Notes: generated by a model not told the origin, from the letters alone. A stretch of 64,000 bases of DNA from Sporosarcina ureae (GCF_029267015.1 NZ_JARIEA010000008.1:1-64000); one strand, 5' to 3'. Counted from the stretch's first letter, positions 35,924 to 44,781 are shown. Made by a program: numbers and translations.

Positions 35924-37444
35924 GTGGCAAACGAATTAAACAAGGTACTTCGTTGTGAAGCACTGAAAGACAAGATTGTTACAGCAGAAGAAGCAGCATC
36001 TTGGATCGAGGATGGAATGTCTCTAGGTCTGAGTGGATTTACTTTGTCTGGAGACGCAAAAGCGGTTCCATTGGCATTGGCAGAAAGAGGCAAGACTGAA
36101 GACTTCAAAGTAAACGTTTTCACTGGCGCTTCCATGGGCCCAAACGTTGATGAATTGATGGCAAACGCAGACATTATCAATTTGCGCGTTCCCTATCAAG
36201 GCAACCCAGCAATGCGTGGTAAAATCAACTCAGGTGATTCTTTCTACATCGATCAGCACCTTTCTCATACATCTGAATGGATTCGTCAAGGCGTAATTGG
36301 ACCTGTTGACTATGCGATCATCGAAGCAGCTGCTATCACAGAAGAAGGATATATCATCCCGACTGGCTCTGTTGGTAACTCTCCGATTTTCGTTCAAGAA
36401 GCGAAGCATGTCATCATCGAATTGAACGTGAATGCACCTATGGAGTTTGAAGGCTTGCATGACATTTATATTCCAGATGCTCAAAACCAACGTAAAGAAA
36501 TCCCTATATATAGTGCAACAGATAAAATCGGTACACCAGGAATCAAAGTAGATCCTGCAAAGGTTGTCGGAATCGTTCTTACGGAGAAAGGTGATATTCC
36601 ATCCCCTATCGTTCCTCCAGACGAAGAGACACAAGAAATTGCCAACAACTTGTTAAACTTCTTCCGTGACGAGATCAAATTAGGTCGCATGGATGAAACG
36701 CTAATGCCACTTCAATCAGGTGTTGGTTCAGTTGCAAACGCAGTACTTGACGGTATGAGAACTTCTGAGTTTAAAGATATCGAAGTATATTCCGAAGTAC
36801 TTCAAGACGCAATCTTCGACTTGATCGATGACGGCGTAGTGAAATTCGCTTCTGCTACTTCATTGACTCTTTCTAAAAAACGTTTGGACAGCTTCCAAGA
36901 CGACATCAGTAAATACCGCGACAAGTTGGTATTCCGTCCACAGGAAATCTCCAACCACCCGGAAGTAATCCGTCGTTTGGGTATTATTTCATTCAACACA
37001 GCGCTTGAGCTAGACATCTACGGAAACGTTAACTCTACACACGTTAGCGGTACACGCATGATGAATGGTATCGGTGGATCTGGTGACTTCGCTCGTAACG
37101 CGCGCATCGCGATTTTCGTTACGAAGTCTTACGCAAAAGGCGGAGACGTGTCATCAATCGTACCTTTCTCTTCTCACGTAGACCACACGGAGCATGATGT
37201 AGACGTAATTGTTACGGAACAAGGTTACGCGGATCTTCGCGGCTTAGCTCCAAGACAAAAAGCGGAGTTGTTGATCGAGAACTGTGCTCACCCTGATTTC
37301 AAGGACGAGCTACGCGATTATTACAACAGAGCCGTTGAACAAGTTGGCGGACAAACTCCACACATCTTGGAAGAAGCTCTATCTTGGCACGTGAATCTTG
37401 CGAAAAACAAGACTATGCACAAGACTGCAGAAGCTCAAAAGTAA
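35924..37444 (+). CDS. Acetyl-CoA hydrolase / succinate:acetate CoA-transferase family
   Basis: A 506-residue class I CoA-transferase of the Ach1/AarC/Cat1 family. The likely catalytic Glu is in EVYSEVLQDAIFDLID, and GGSGDFARNA and EQGYADLRGLAPRQKAE match the CoA-binding and C-terminal motifs. It transfers CoA between succinate and acetate, or hydrolyses acetyl-CoA; sequence alone cannot separate these. The GTG at 35924 has AAGGTGG eight bases upstream and gives the length of AarC (505 aa); the TTG at 35900 is rejected. It is divergent from narG and ends with a strong terminator. Confidence 0.87.
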   Translation: MANELNKVLRCEALKDKIVTAEEAASWIEDGMSLGLSGFTLSGDAKAVPLALAERGKTEDFKVNVFTGASMGPNVDELMANADIINLRVPYQGNPAMRGKINSGDSFYIDQHLSHTSEWIRQGVIGPVDYAIIEAAAITEEGYIIPTGSVGNSPIFVQEAKHVIIELNVNAPMEFEGLHDIYIPDAQNQRKEIPIYSATDKIGTPGIKVDPAKVVGIVLTEKGDIPSPIVPPDEETQEIANNLLNFFRDEIKLGRMDETLMPLQSGVGSVANAVLDGMRTSEFKDIEVYSEVLQDAIFDLIDDGVVKFASATSLTLSKKRLDSFQDDISKYRDKLVFRPQEISNHPEVIRRLGIISFNTALELDIYGNVNSTHVSGTRMMNGIGGSGDFARNARIAIFVTKSYAKGGDVSSIVPFSSHVDHTEHDVDVIVTEQGYADLRGLAPRQKAELLIENCAHPDFKDELRDYYNRAVEQVGGQTPHILEEALSWHVNLAKNKTMHKTAEAQK

Positions 37445-37462
37445 TTTTATAGTTGTGAAGAG

Positions 37463-37492
37463 ACCGAGCGGGGTAAACCCGCTCGGTTTTTT
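37463..37492 (+). terminator. Terminator of the CoA-transferase gene
   Basis: Stem ACCGAGCGGG / CCCGCTCGGT with loop TAAA, then TTTTTT. It is followed by a G/T-rich run before tandem array 2. Confidence 0.93.
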
Positions 37493-37538
37493 GTGTGGAT
37501 TTTTATTGGAGTTTGAAGGTTGGGGTGGCTGGGGTGGC

Positions 37539-37672
37539 TTAGAGCGGATAGCATGCCCGATAGAGCGTTCGCGGGGCGGCTTAGAGCGAATAACACGGCT
37601 GATAGAGCGGTCACGCACCGGCATAGAGCGCTTAAGTTGCCTGATAGAGCACTCAGCCACGTTCATTGAGCA
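37539..37672. repeat. Tandem array 2: seven units of 21 bp, ATAGAGC orientation
   Basis: TAGAGC occurs at 37540, 37561, 37582, 37603, 37624 and 37645, and a degenerate TTGAGC at 37666, exactly every 21 bases; this is the same heptamer as in array 1, read on the opposite strand (ATAGAGC = GCTCTAT). The 14 bases between are poorly conserved here. The array lies between convergent genes, 47 bases after the CoA-transferase terminator. Confidence 0.9.
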
Positions 37673-37737
37673 TTTCAGAAACGACTTCCTTTCGAAAAAC
37701 AACACGAGTTGACCCACGATGCCTTCCCCTACCCTAG

Positions 37738-37767
37738 TCAAAAAAAGAGGAACCCATCACGGGTCCC
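37738..37767 (-). terminator. Terminator of the nrd operon
   Basis: On the minus strand GGGACCCGTGATGGGTTCC followed by TCTTTTTTT. It lies about 15 bases after the nrdB stop. Confidence 0.8.
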
Positions 37768-37782
37768 CCTCCTCCTTACCTA

Positions 37783-38820
37783 TTACAAATCATCAAAACC
37801 ATTCAAATCACTAGTCTTCACGTATTGACGGCTAGTTTGTTCGAAGAAATCCGTTTTCGTATCGTCGAAGTTATCGACGTACGCGCGGATCCACTTCATT
37901 GGATTGTCCGTGAACTCTGGGTAGATCTCGCTCAAACCGAGCATGCGCAACATTTTGTTTGCGCGATACTTGATGTAACCTTCCATCTCCTCTAGCTCCA
38001 GGCCATCGATACCTGCTAATACGTAGCGGCTCCAGATGACTTCTTGTTCGACGGAGTGGCGGAATTGGTCATAAATCCATTCCGTGAATTCGTCTGTGTT
38101 GTACTCTGGATTTTCAGCTAATGCTGCGCGGAAGATATCGCTGATTGCCTTACCATGTTGCAGTTCGTCACGGTTGATGTACGAAATCATCGTCGATGTG
38201 CCGACCATTTTCTGGTGGCGCGCCAAGTTATAGAAGAACGCGAAGCCACTGTAGAAGAATAGACCTTCTAATAACGTCGTGTAGACCATCGCTTTTAGAA
38301 CCGTTTCGATTGTTGGGTTCTCCGCAAATTCATTGTAGACATCTACAATTCGTTCGTTCCGCTTCATTAATACTTCGTCTGTACGTCCCATTTCGAAGGC
38401 TTCCATTTGCTTGTCCAAGTTCGTGACAGATGAAAGTACGTACGCGTAGCTGTGATTATGTTCGCTTTCTTGGTCTGCAATTGTCGCTAGAATCGATTTG
38501 ACGGAAGGATCCGTTGTGAAGTCTGCGATTTTCATTGCAATGACGGTTTGTGGACCATCAAGTGTAGCCAGTAGACCGATAATTTTTAGGAATGCGGATT
38601 GCTCTTCTTTTGTCAGGCTTGAGAACTGCTTGACGTCTTGTGTCATGTCCACTTCATTCGCTGTCCAGAAAAGAGCTCGGATTCGCTGACGTAGTGTATA
38701 GAAATGAGGGTGCGCGATGTCGTTCCAGTTCAGGATGCCGCTTGCTTCCCCACCGAAAATAGCTGTTGCCTTATTCGGGTTTGCAGGATTCAGTACTTTT
38801 ACTCGTGTAAGTGTCTCCAA
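37783..38820 (-). CDS. nrdB: Class I ribonucleotide reductase beta subunit
   Basis: A 345-residue R2 protein. Metal-ligand motifs are LLATLDGPQ (the first Asp), ESEHNHSYAY (Glu, His and the radical Tyr four residues after the His), TTLLEGLFFYSGF and NRDELQHGK (second Glu and Glu-x2-His). The E-x2-H-x3-Y spacing equals that of E. coli R2, so a tyrosyl-radical enzyme is expected. The TTG at 38820 has AAGGAG ten bases upstream inside the flavodoxin gene, which it overlaps by 22 bases; the longer open frame is rejected. It supplies the radical to NrdA. Confidence 0.92.
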   Translation of the reverse strand: METLTRVKVLNPANPNKATAIFGGEASGILNWNDIAHPHFYTLRQRIRALFWTANEVDMTQDVKQFSSLTKEEQSAFLKIIGLLATLDGPQTVIAMKIADFTTDPSVKSILATIADQESEHNHSYAYVLSSVTNLDKQMEAFEMGRTDEVLMKRNERIVDVYNEFAENPTIETVLKAMVYTTLLEGLFFYSGFAFFYNLARHQKMVGTSTMISYINRDELQHGKAISDIFRAALAENPEYNTDEFTEWIYDQFRHSVEQEVIWSRYVLAGIDGLELEEMEGYIKYRANKMLRMLGLSEIYPEFTDNPMKWIRAYVDNFDDTKTDFFEQTSRQYVKTSDLNGFDDL

Positions 38821-39236
38821 TGTTCGAGCACTCCTTTCGTCCAATTCGTAACAGTTTGTTCTTGCATGCCGCGCGGGCTTTGTTCGATCTTCAATGGTTC
38901 AAATGGGGAATGATAAAATTTCGCTAGCTTGTCTGTTGCTTTGCAAAATAGATCATCGCCGCCAAACTGGGTATCCCCTGTGCCAAAGACGTAGACGAGC
39001 TCCGGTTTATAGCCGACGTCCGCCACGAAATCTTTGACTTCATCCGGCGTTGCCCCTTTTTCCCATGTGAATGAACCGATGCACAACGCGTCGTATTCTT
39101 TAACATTTGGGATGACGCCAATGCCAATACGATAAGTATCGACTTCGACGCCTTCACGTAGTAGATTTTCCGTAATCAATTCCGCTACTTCCTGTGTGTT
39201 GCCGCTCCAGGATGCATAGGCGATTAAGAATGACAC
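38799..39236 (-). CDS. Flavodoxin in the ribonucleotide reductase operon
   Basis: A 145-residue flavodoxin. The FMN phosphate loop is YASWSGNTQEVA near the N-terminus, with SFTWEKGATP and YVFGTGDTQFGG for the isoalloxazine loops. It differs from NrdI in being a full flavodoxin, but by location (between nrdA and nrdB, overlapping both) it may deliver electrons or oxidant for metallocofactor assembly; that is inference. The start is one of several GTGs (39236, 39239, 39245); 39236 is best placed behind GAGGAG, which lies inside the nrdA end. Confidence 0.85.
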   Translation of the reverse strand: MSFLIAYASWSGNTQEVAELITENLLREGVEVDTYRIGIGVIPNVKEYDALCIGSFTWEKGATPDEVKDFVADVGYKPELVYVFGTGDTQFGGDDLFCKATDKLAKFYHSPFEPLKIEQSPRGMQEQTVTNWTKGVLEHWRHLHE

Positions 39237-41446
39237 CACTCGCACTCCTCAATCTCTGCTGCGGTTGAACGCATATAGTACGTTGTTTTCATTCCCGATT
39301 TCCATGCCTGCAAGTGCAAGTCCAAAATCACAGATGCTCGGATGGAGTTCGGTACATAGATGTTGAATGAAATCGACTGATCGATGTGCTGCTGACGCGC
39401 GGCATTTTGTTTAATAGACCAGCGCTGATCGACGATGTAAGCAGAACGACGGTAAATGTCATACGTATTGTGATCTAGATCCGGTGCAATAACCGGTAAT
39501 TTATAGTCTTTCTTCTCTTCATGATAGAACGGCTTGAACACTGGGTCGATGGATGCTGTTGAGCCTGCGATAACCGATGTCGAGCTGTTCGGTGCAACTG
39601 CCATCAAGTAGCCGTTACGCATACCGTTCATTGCCACGTCCATGCGCAGTTCACGCCATTTATTGGAATCGTATTCACGTTGCTCGAAGTATTCGCCTGT
39701 TTGCCAATCGGAACCATCAAACAGTGGATACGCACCTTTTTCTTTTGATAATTCCATTGAAGCTTTAATTGTCAAATACGCGATATTTTCATATAACTCG
39801 TCTGCGAAATTCACCGCTTCCTCTGACTCCCACTGAATGTTTTTCAATGCGAGTAAATGGTGCCAGCCGAATGTGCCGAGTCCAATTCCACGGTAGCGTG
39901 CATTTGTGCGTTGCGCTTGTACAACCGGGATTTGGTTTTGATCGATGACGTTGTCGAGCATGCGTACTTGAATGTTGATCAAACGGTCTAGCACGTCTGC
40001 TGTAACAGCTTTTCCAAGGTTGATTGATGACAGATTACATACAACGAAATCGCCTGGTTTTGTGCGTGTGACGACCATATCATCTTCGAGTGTAACCGAT
40101 TCATGTGTAGACGCTGACATATTTTGGAGTATTTCTGAACATAAATTACTAGAATAAATCATACCTTCATGCTTATTCGGGTTCATTCGGTTTACTTCAT
40201 CGCGGTAGAACATGAATGGCGTTCCCGTCTCCAGCTGGCTACGTAGGATCCGTTTCATGATTTCAATCGCTGAAACCGTCTCTCTTGATAGATCTTCATT
40301 GCGGACACATTCTTCATACTTCTCGCGGAATGTACCTTGTCCTTTTGTTTCATCATAGAAATCTTCCAATGAATAGCCCATTTTCGTGCGGACTTCATGT
40401 GGGTCGAATAAATGCCAGTCTTCACGGGACTCAACTTTTTCCATGAACAAGTCCGGCAAGCATACGCCTGTGAAAATGTCATGTGCGCGTAAACGGTCAT
40501 CCCCGTTATTGAGCTTGAGATCGAGGAATGTGAAGATATCTTGATGCCATACGTCGAGATAAACGGCTACGGCACCTTGACGTTGACCGAGTTGATCGAC
40601 ACTGACTGCTGTGTTGTTCAGCTGTTTGATCCAAGGAAGAACACCGCTTGACGCCCCTTCGAATCCACGAATCGATGCACCGCGAGAACGAACTTTCCCC
40701 ATATAGACACCGATACCGCCACCGAATTTCGACAAGTTCGCGATATCCGTGTTGCTGTTGTAGATCCCTTGCAGTGAATCATCGACTGTATCGATAAAAC
40801 AGCTTGATAGCTGACCGTGCATTTTACCTGCGTTCGACAATGTAGGCGTCGCTACTGTCATGTACAAGTTGCTCATCGCCCAATACGCTTCGCTCACTTT
40901 ATGAATGCGGTCTACTGTTTCGTCCTGCATTAACGTCATCGCGATGATCAACCAGCGCTCTTGCGGAAGCTCCACGGACTGTTTCTTAAAGTTTACCGTT
41001 ACATAGCGGTCTACCAATGTTTTCAAACCGATATATGTGAATAATAGGTCACGAGAAGGATCAAGTAGCTTACCGATTTCCTGAAGCTCGTCCTGGCTAT
41101 ATTTCTCTGTCAGAATGGGTGTATATAAACCTTGTTCCACCAAGCGTTCTACATTTTTCGCAAAATCGGTATAGACATCCGCTCCACGCAATGCTTTTTG
41201 CTTTGCATAGACGTCGAATAAATAAATACGCGCTGCTACAAACGTCCAATACGCATTCGCTTCATCAATACGGCTTAAAGACTCTAGTACCATTGCGTTC
41301 GTCCACTCAGTTGCTGAGCTCGCTGGGTGACGCTCCTGGAATTTCTCACTCGCTTCGATCAACGGTTCGATTTGTTTCTTGCCGAATTCCTGTTGTAAGT
41401 TTTCCATCAATAAATTAAGTCCCACAGATTCTTGAATAATAGCCAT
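39224..41446 (-). CDS. nrdA: Class I ribonucleotide reductase alpha subunit
   Basis: A 740-residue catalytic subunit. Active-site cysteines are in LSSCFIDTVDDS, YSSNLCSEI and VVCNLSSINL, and the radical-relay tyrosines near the C-terminus in TTYYMRS; the protein ends ECEWCHS, whose Cys pair is the redox shuttle. FGGGIGVYMGKVRSRG is the substrate loop. The N-terminus resembles a shortened ATP-cone, so allosteric activity control is uncertain. AAAGGGAGCG precedes the ATG. The leader carries a cobalamin riboswitch with terminator and an NrdR-like box, so expression should fall when B12 or deoxynucleotides are plentiful. Confidence 0.94.
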   Translation of the reverse strand: MAIIQESVGLNLLMENLQQEFGKKQIEPLIEASEKFQERHPASSATEWTNAMVLESLSRIDEANAYWTFVAARIYLFDVYAKQKALRGADVYTDFAKNVERLVEQGLYTPILTEKYSQDELQEIGKLLDPSRDLLFTYIGLKTLVDRYVTVNFKKQSVELPQERWLIIAMTLMQDETVDRIHKVSEAYWAMSNLYMTVATPTLSNAGKMHGQLSSCFIDTVDDSLQGIYNSNTDIANLSKFGGGIGVYMGKVRSRGASIRGFEGASSGVLPWIKQLNNTAVSVDQLGQRQGAVAVYLDVWHQDIFTFLDLKLNNGDDRLRAHDIFTGVCLPDLFMEKVESREDWHLFDPHEVRTKMGYSLEDFYDETKGQGTFREKYEECVRNEDLSRETVSAIEIMKRILRSQLETGTPFMFYRDEVNRMNPNKHEGMIYSSNLCSEILQNMSASTHESVTLEDDMVVTRTKPGDFVVCNLSSINLGKAVTADVLDRLINIQVRMLDNVIDQNQIPVVQAQRTNARYRGIGLGTFGWHHLLALKNIQWESEEAVNFADELYENIAYLTIKASMELSKEKGAYPLFDGSDWQTGEYFEQREYDSNKWRELRMDVAMNGMRNGYLMAVAPNSSTSVIAGSTASIDPVFKPFYHEEKKDYKLPVIAPDLDHNTYDIYRRSAYIVDQRWSIKQNAARQQHIDQSISFNIYVPNSIRASVILDLHLQAWKSGMKTTYYMRSTAAEIEECEWCHS

Positions 41447-41490
41447 TATATCCGCTCCCTTTAGTTAATTAATTCGGTTATGTACTAAAT

Positions 41491-41517
41491 AAAAAAACTC
41501 CCGATATAATCGGGAGT
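41491..41517 (-). terminator. Leader terminator of the nrd operon (riboswitch expression platform)
   Basis: Stem ACTCCCGATATAATCGGGAGT, self-complementary, followed on the minus strand by TTTTTTTATTT. It lies between the cobalamin riboswitch and the nrdA ribosome site, the position expected for transcription attenuation. Confidence 0.9.
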
Positions 41518-41599
41518 CGTCGATTGACGTGTAGTAGATAGCGGAAAGTTTTAGGCAGACTGAAAAAAGACTGCTTTGTGCTTTCACTCTCCAACCCCG

Positions 41600-41768
41600 A
41601 AGAATGTTTTGCTGAGATGACTGGCAGGTCTACTGGCTGGCACATCGTTCTTCCATCTTTCCTTCCCGCCGAAGCAGTGGTTTTCATAAGATAGTCGTCC
41701 GTGCCCTCAGTTGCGGGGGCAGCTCCGTTCGTGGCGGATTCCCTTTTAAACGTGGTGGGTACCAATTC
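41600..41768 (-). promoter_or_regulatory. Cobalamin (B12) riboswitch in the nrdA leader
   Basis: Read on the minus strand, it shows the conserved cobalamin aptamer order: AAAAGGGAATCC, then GGAGCTGCCCCCGCAACTG, then CCACTGCTTCGG and GGGAAGG, and the B12 box GCCAGCCAGTAGACCTGCC at 41623-41641. An intrinsic terminator follows at 41491-41517, and nrdA starts at 41446. Binding of adenosylcobalamin is expected to favour the terminator. The open frame at 41478-41765 across it is spurious. Confidence 0.92.
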
Positions 41769-41784
41769 ATCTAATTACTGTTAC

Positions 41785-41800
41785 ACACTATATATAGTGT
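41785..41800. promoter_or_regulatory. NrdR-like operator upstream of the nrd leader
   Basis: ACACTATATATAGTGT is a perfect 16-base palindrome close to the known NrdR box (ACAC-AT-rich-GTGT). It lies 17 bases before the start of the riboswitch, so it probably overlaps the -10/-35 region. A second box, usual for NrdR, was not identified. Confidence 0.75.
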
Positions 41801-41848
41801 GTTGATTCATATATAACCCTAACATGTTGTGTTCGAACATGCAAAACA

Positions 41849-41897
41849 AAAATCGAACCGATGTTCAGAATCCTTCTTCTGAACTACGATTCGATTT
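41849..41897. terminator. Bidirectional terminator-like hairpin
   Basis: Long stem with arms AAAATCGAA ... TTCAGAA and TTCTGAA ... TTCGATTTT; both strands end in T-runs. It lies about 275 bases after the AGCS gene stop and may end that transcript. Confidence 0.6.
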
Positions 41898-42001
41898 TTC
41901 TTATTCAGTATTTTATAGTATATCAAACTTTTTACTTCTTGACTAAATTGTTTGTGTGAATGTTTTTAAATAGATTGTGAAATTAGTGTGGAGAAGGGAT
42001 T

Positions 42002-42051
42002 TCCGCTTCAGCAGGGGGACGCTTTCCGGAGTCGCCCCCTGCTTCCGCTAC
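42002..42051. repeat. Copy of the dispersed palindromic intergenic element (core only)
   Basis: Arms GCAGGGGG (42011-42018) and CCCCCTGC (42035-42042) enclose ACGCTTTCCGGAGTCG, the same core that lies in the element at 12336-12397 (opposite strand) and at 52654-52737 (GGAGTCGCC). The outer arms are different. Confidence 0.65.
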
Positions 42052-42171
42052 AATCCTACTTTCTAACGTAGACCACCTAGAAACTTCACTGTATTTTCAG
42101 TACCAGTTCAAAGTCTAAAGAACGTAAGGCCAAAGTTCAAAACTTTAAAAGCCCAATATTACCTCTCAATA

Positions 42172-43593
42172 TCACAAACGATCTTCTGCTCTTTCAGCTG
42201 TTTCTTCCCAACATTCTGCGCCTTTTAGGCCAGGGATGCTAGCTGATTTGAAGACGGGGTTTCTACCGGCTTTTCGTTGTTTGGTGAAGTCGTCGAGTAC
42301 TTTGAAGGCGATTTTGCCTAGGAGTAGAATGACGACTAAGTTGATAATGGCCATTAGTCCCATGAATAGGTCTGCCATGTCCCAGACTATTTGTACTTTT
42401 GCAACGGCTCCGAAAAAGACCATTGCGAGTACGAGCACTTGATAGATTCGTTTCCACATGACGTTGGCGTTGATGAATTCTATGTTCGTTTCTCCATAGT
42501 AGTAGTTACCGATGATGGAACTGAAAGCGAAGAACATGATCGCTACGGCGATGAAGTATGGTGCCCATGCGCCTACGTGTACTTCCATGGACGCTTGTGT
42601 CAATAAGATACCATTTGTTTCGCCTGATTGGTACAAGCCGCCAAGTAAGATAATGAAGGCAGTTGCTGAACAGATGATGATGGTATCGAAAAATACGCCT
42701 AATGATTGTACGAGTCCTTGTTTTGCAGGGTGCGATACGTTTGCTGTCGCTGCTGCGTTTGGCACACTACCCATACCTGCTTCATTGGAGAAGAGACCTC
42801 GGCGTACACCTTGCATCATAGCCATACCGATTCCGCCACCCATGATTTCTTTAATACCGAATGCGTGCTCAATAATTAATGCGATCATCGCTGGAACTTC
42901 TGTAATGTTCAATATCACAATATACAAGGCCACGATAATATAAAATGTTGCCATTACAGGGACGATTGTCTGCGTTACTTTAACAATACGCTGCACACCG
43001 CCAAAGACGATCACTGCAGTCAGGACAATTAGCCCTACTCCTACAGCCCAATGTGGAATGCCAAATACGTCTGTGAACGATTGACTGATTGTGTTCGATT
43101 GCACTGCGTTAAAGATAAATCCAAAACACATCGTCAATAAAATCGCGAACACGATACCAAGTTTCCGCCAACCGAGTGCTTTTTCCATGTAATATGCTGG
43201 CCCTCCGCGGAAGGTATCGCCATCTTTCACTTTATACACTTGTGCCAATGTACTTTCAATGAATGCAGTTGCCATACCGATTAAAGCAATAACCCACATC
43301 CAAAATACTGCACCGGGTCCACCGATTCCGATCGCTAGGGCAACCCCTGCTACGTTACCTGTCCCTACGCGTGACGCGGCACTGATTGTGAATGCCTGAA
43401 ATGGCGATACCCCGTCATTACTATCTTTCTTCTCTACAATTAGACGGAACATCTCACGAAATAAGCGTACTTGTACAAATTTCGTTCGAATCGTGAAATA
43501 TAAACCCGCTGCCAATAAAAGTCCGATTAAAACATATGTCCAAATGAAATTATTCGCCGGCCCTACAAGCCAGTCGATCGCATTTTGAAACAT
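42172..43593 (-). CDS. Sodium:alanine (AGCS family) symporter
   Basis: A 473-residue transporter with about 11 membrane segments. Family motifs are GTGNVAGVALAIGIGGPGAVFWMW near residue 78, FRGGPAYYMEKALG, and RGLFSNEAGMGSVPNAAATA. It imports alanine or glycine with sodium. AAGGAGGTGG lies before the ATG. The hydrophilic C-terminus (from about residue 440) is poorly conserved. Not in an obvious operon; the glycerate kinase gene follows after 66 bases on the same strand. Confidence 0.88.
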   Translation of the reverse strand: MFQNAIDWLVGPANNFIWTYVLIGLLLAAGLYFTIRTKFVQVRLFREMFRLIVEKKDSNDGVSPFQAFTISAASRVGTGNVAGVALAIGIGGPGAVFWMWVIALIGMATAFIESTLAQVYKVKDGDTFRGGPAYYMEKALGWRKLGIVFAILLTMCFGFIFNAVQSNTISQSFTDVFGIPHWAVGVGLIVLTAVIVFGGVQRIVKVTQTIVPVMATFYIIVALYIVILNITEVPAMIALIIEHAFGIKEIMGGGIGMAMMQGVRRGLFSNEAGMGSVPNAAATANVSHPAKQGLVQSLGVFFDTIIICSATAFIILLGGLYQSGETNGILLTQASMEVHVGAWAPYFIAVAIMFFAFSSIIGNYYYGETNIEFINANVMWKRIYQVLVLAMVFFGAVAKVQIVWDMADLFMGLMAIINLVVILLLGKIAFKVLDDFTKQRKAGRNPVFKSASIPGLKGAECWEETAERAEDRL

Positions 43594-43659
43594 CTGACCA
43601 CCTCCTTGTGTATTCTATACCCTACTCGCTTGCTTACTATGCCTTGCATAATAAAATAA

Positions 43660-44781
43660 CTAGTTTCTACTCTGCAAAACTACAGTTGCTTTATTCTCCA
43701 ATAAATTTGCTGCGTTAGACATCAACTCAGCCAATAACTTCTCTCCGTCATCCAATGCATGCAATTCAGAGAACCATCCGAGCAACTCCGTACGTGCCGC
43801 TTCATCAATAGTCCCTGAAATGACGAGGACCGGAACCCCCTCTGCTTTCGCAAGCTTCGCGATACCCATTAATGCTTTGCCGGCAAGCGTTTGCCGATCC
43901 GTCTTTCCTTCACCTGTCAGAATAAGATCCGCAGAAGATAGATGGTGTGCAAAATCTATCGCTTCAAGCACGACACTGATTCCACTTTCCAGACTTGCGC
44001 CACAATAGGCAATTAACGCGCCTGCACTTCCCCCTGCTGCGCCCGCTCCGTGCAGTTCATGCAAACGTACACCTGTCACTCTTTCAGTCTCATCCGCAAA
44101 ATGCTCCAACCCTTCATCTAAATCCAAGACCATTTCCGGATCGGCTCCTTTTTGCGGACCGAAAACCACCGACGCTCCTTGTTCTCCGATCAACGGATTC
44201 TCCACGTCAGACGCAATGCGAATGTCTGCCTCCAGCAACCGCTTATCCAGTTTTGAACTATCAATTTCGTCGAATACAGAAAGCGTGGAGCCATTCATTT
44301 CTAACGGCCATCCAGCCGCTTTAAATTTCACTCCGAGAGCTTCAAGCAGACCTGTACCTCCATCATTCGTCGCGCTGCCCCCAAGCCCGATGATCAATTT
44401 ACGATATCCTCGATCGAGCGCATGACGAATCAATTGACCCGTACCGTATGTAGACGCTTTCATCGGATTGAGTTCTTTTTTCGCAAGCAACATCAATCCC
44501 GATGCTTGAGCCATTTCAATAACCGCTGTCTCGCCGTCTCCAAGCACTCCCAGATGTGCATCGATCACTCTTCCAAGCGGATCTTGCACAGACACCGTGT
44601 GGATGGTCCCACCAGTTGACGAAATCAGCGCATCCAGCGTCCCTTCCCCTCCGTCTGCAACAGGTAACCGTACGACCTCTGCGTCTGGAAACACTTTTTT
44701 CACTCCATTAGATAGAGCGTCGGCCGCTTCCTCCGCACTCAAACTGCCCTTAAATGCATCAGGTGCAATAACAATCTTCAC
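43660..44781 (-). CDS. glxK: Glycerate kinase (GarK/GlxK family)
   Basis: A 373-residue type I glycerate kinase. It begins MKIVIAPDAFKGSLSAEEAADA, the classical start of the family, with VADGGEGTLDAL, GLGGSATNDGGTGLLEALG and LTGEGKTDRQTLAGKA following in order. It phosphorylates D-glycerate to 2-phosphoglycerate. The GTG at 44781 is nine bases from GGGAG; the GTG at 44790 touches the site. Tandem array 3 lies 140 bases upstream, so it may be in the leader or promoter area of this gene. Confidence 0.92.
   Translation of the reverse strand: MKIVIAPDAFKGSLSAEEAADALSNGVKKVFPDAEVVRLPVADGGEGTLDALISSTGGTIHTVSVQDPLGRVIDAHLGVLGDGETAVIEMAQASGLMLLAKKELNPMKASTYGTGQLIRHALDRGYRKLIIGLGGSATNDGGTGLLEALGVKFKAAGWPLEMNGSTLSVFDEIDSSKLDKRLLEADIRIASDVENPLIGEQGASVVFGPQKGADPEMVLDLDEGLEHFADETERVTGVRLHELHGAGAAGGSAGALIAYCGASLESGISVVLEAIDFAHHLSSADLILTGEGKTDRQTLAGKALMGIAKLAKAEGVPVLVISGTIDEAARTELLGWFSELHALDDGEKLLAELMSNAANLLENKATVVLQSRN

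Larger units (their letters stand above)
41801..42171. other. Spacer between the nrd promoter and the AGCS gene
   Basis: Gene-free. Besides the hairpin at 41849-41897 and the repeat at 42002-42051 listed separately, it holds AT-rich sequence and no supported reading frame. The -35 part of the nrd promoter should lie near 41800-41830, next to the dyad GTTCGAAC (41831-41838). Confidence 0.5.

Noticed and set aside
41478..41765. 95-codon minus-strand frame over the nrd leader
   Set aside because: It is the cobalamin riboswitch and its terminator read in an open frame.
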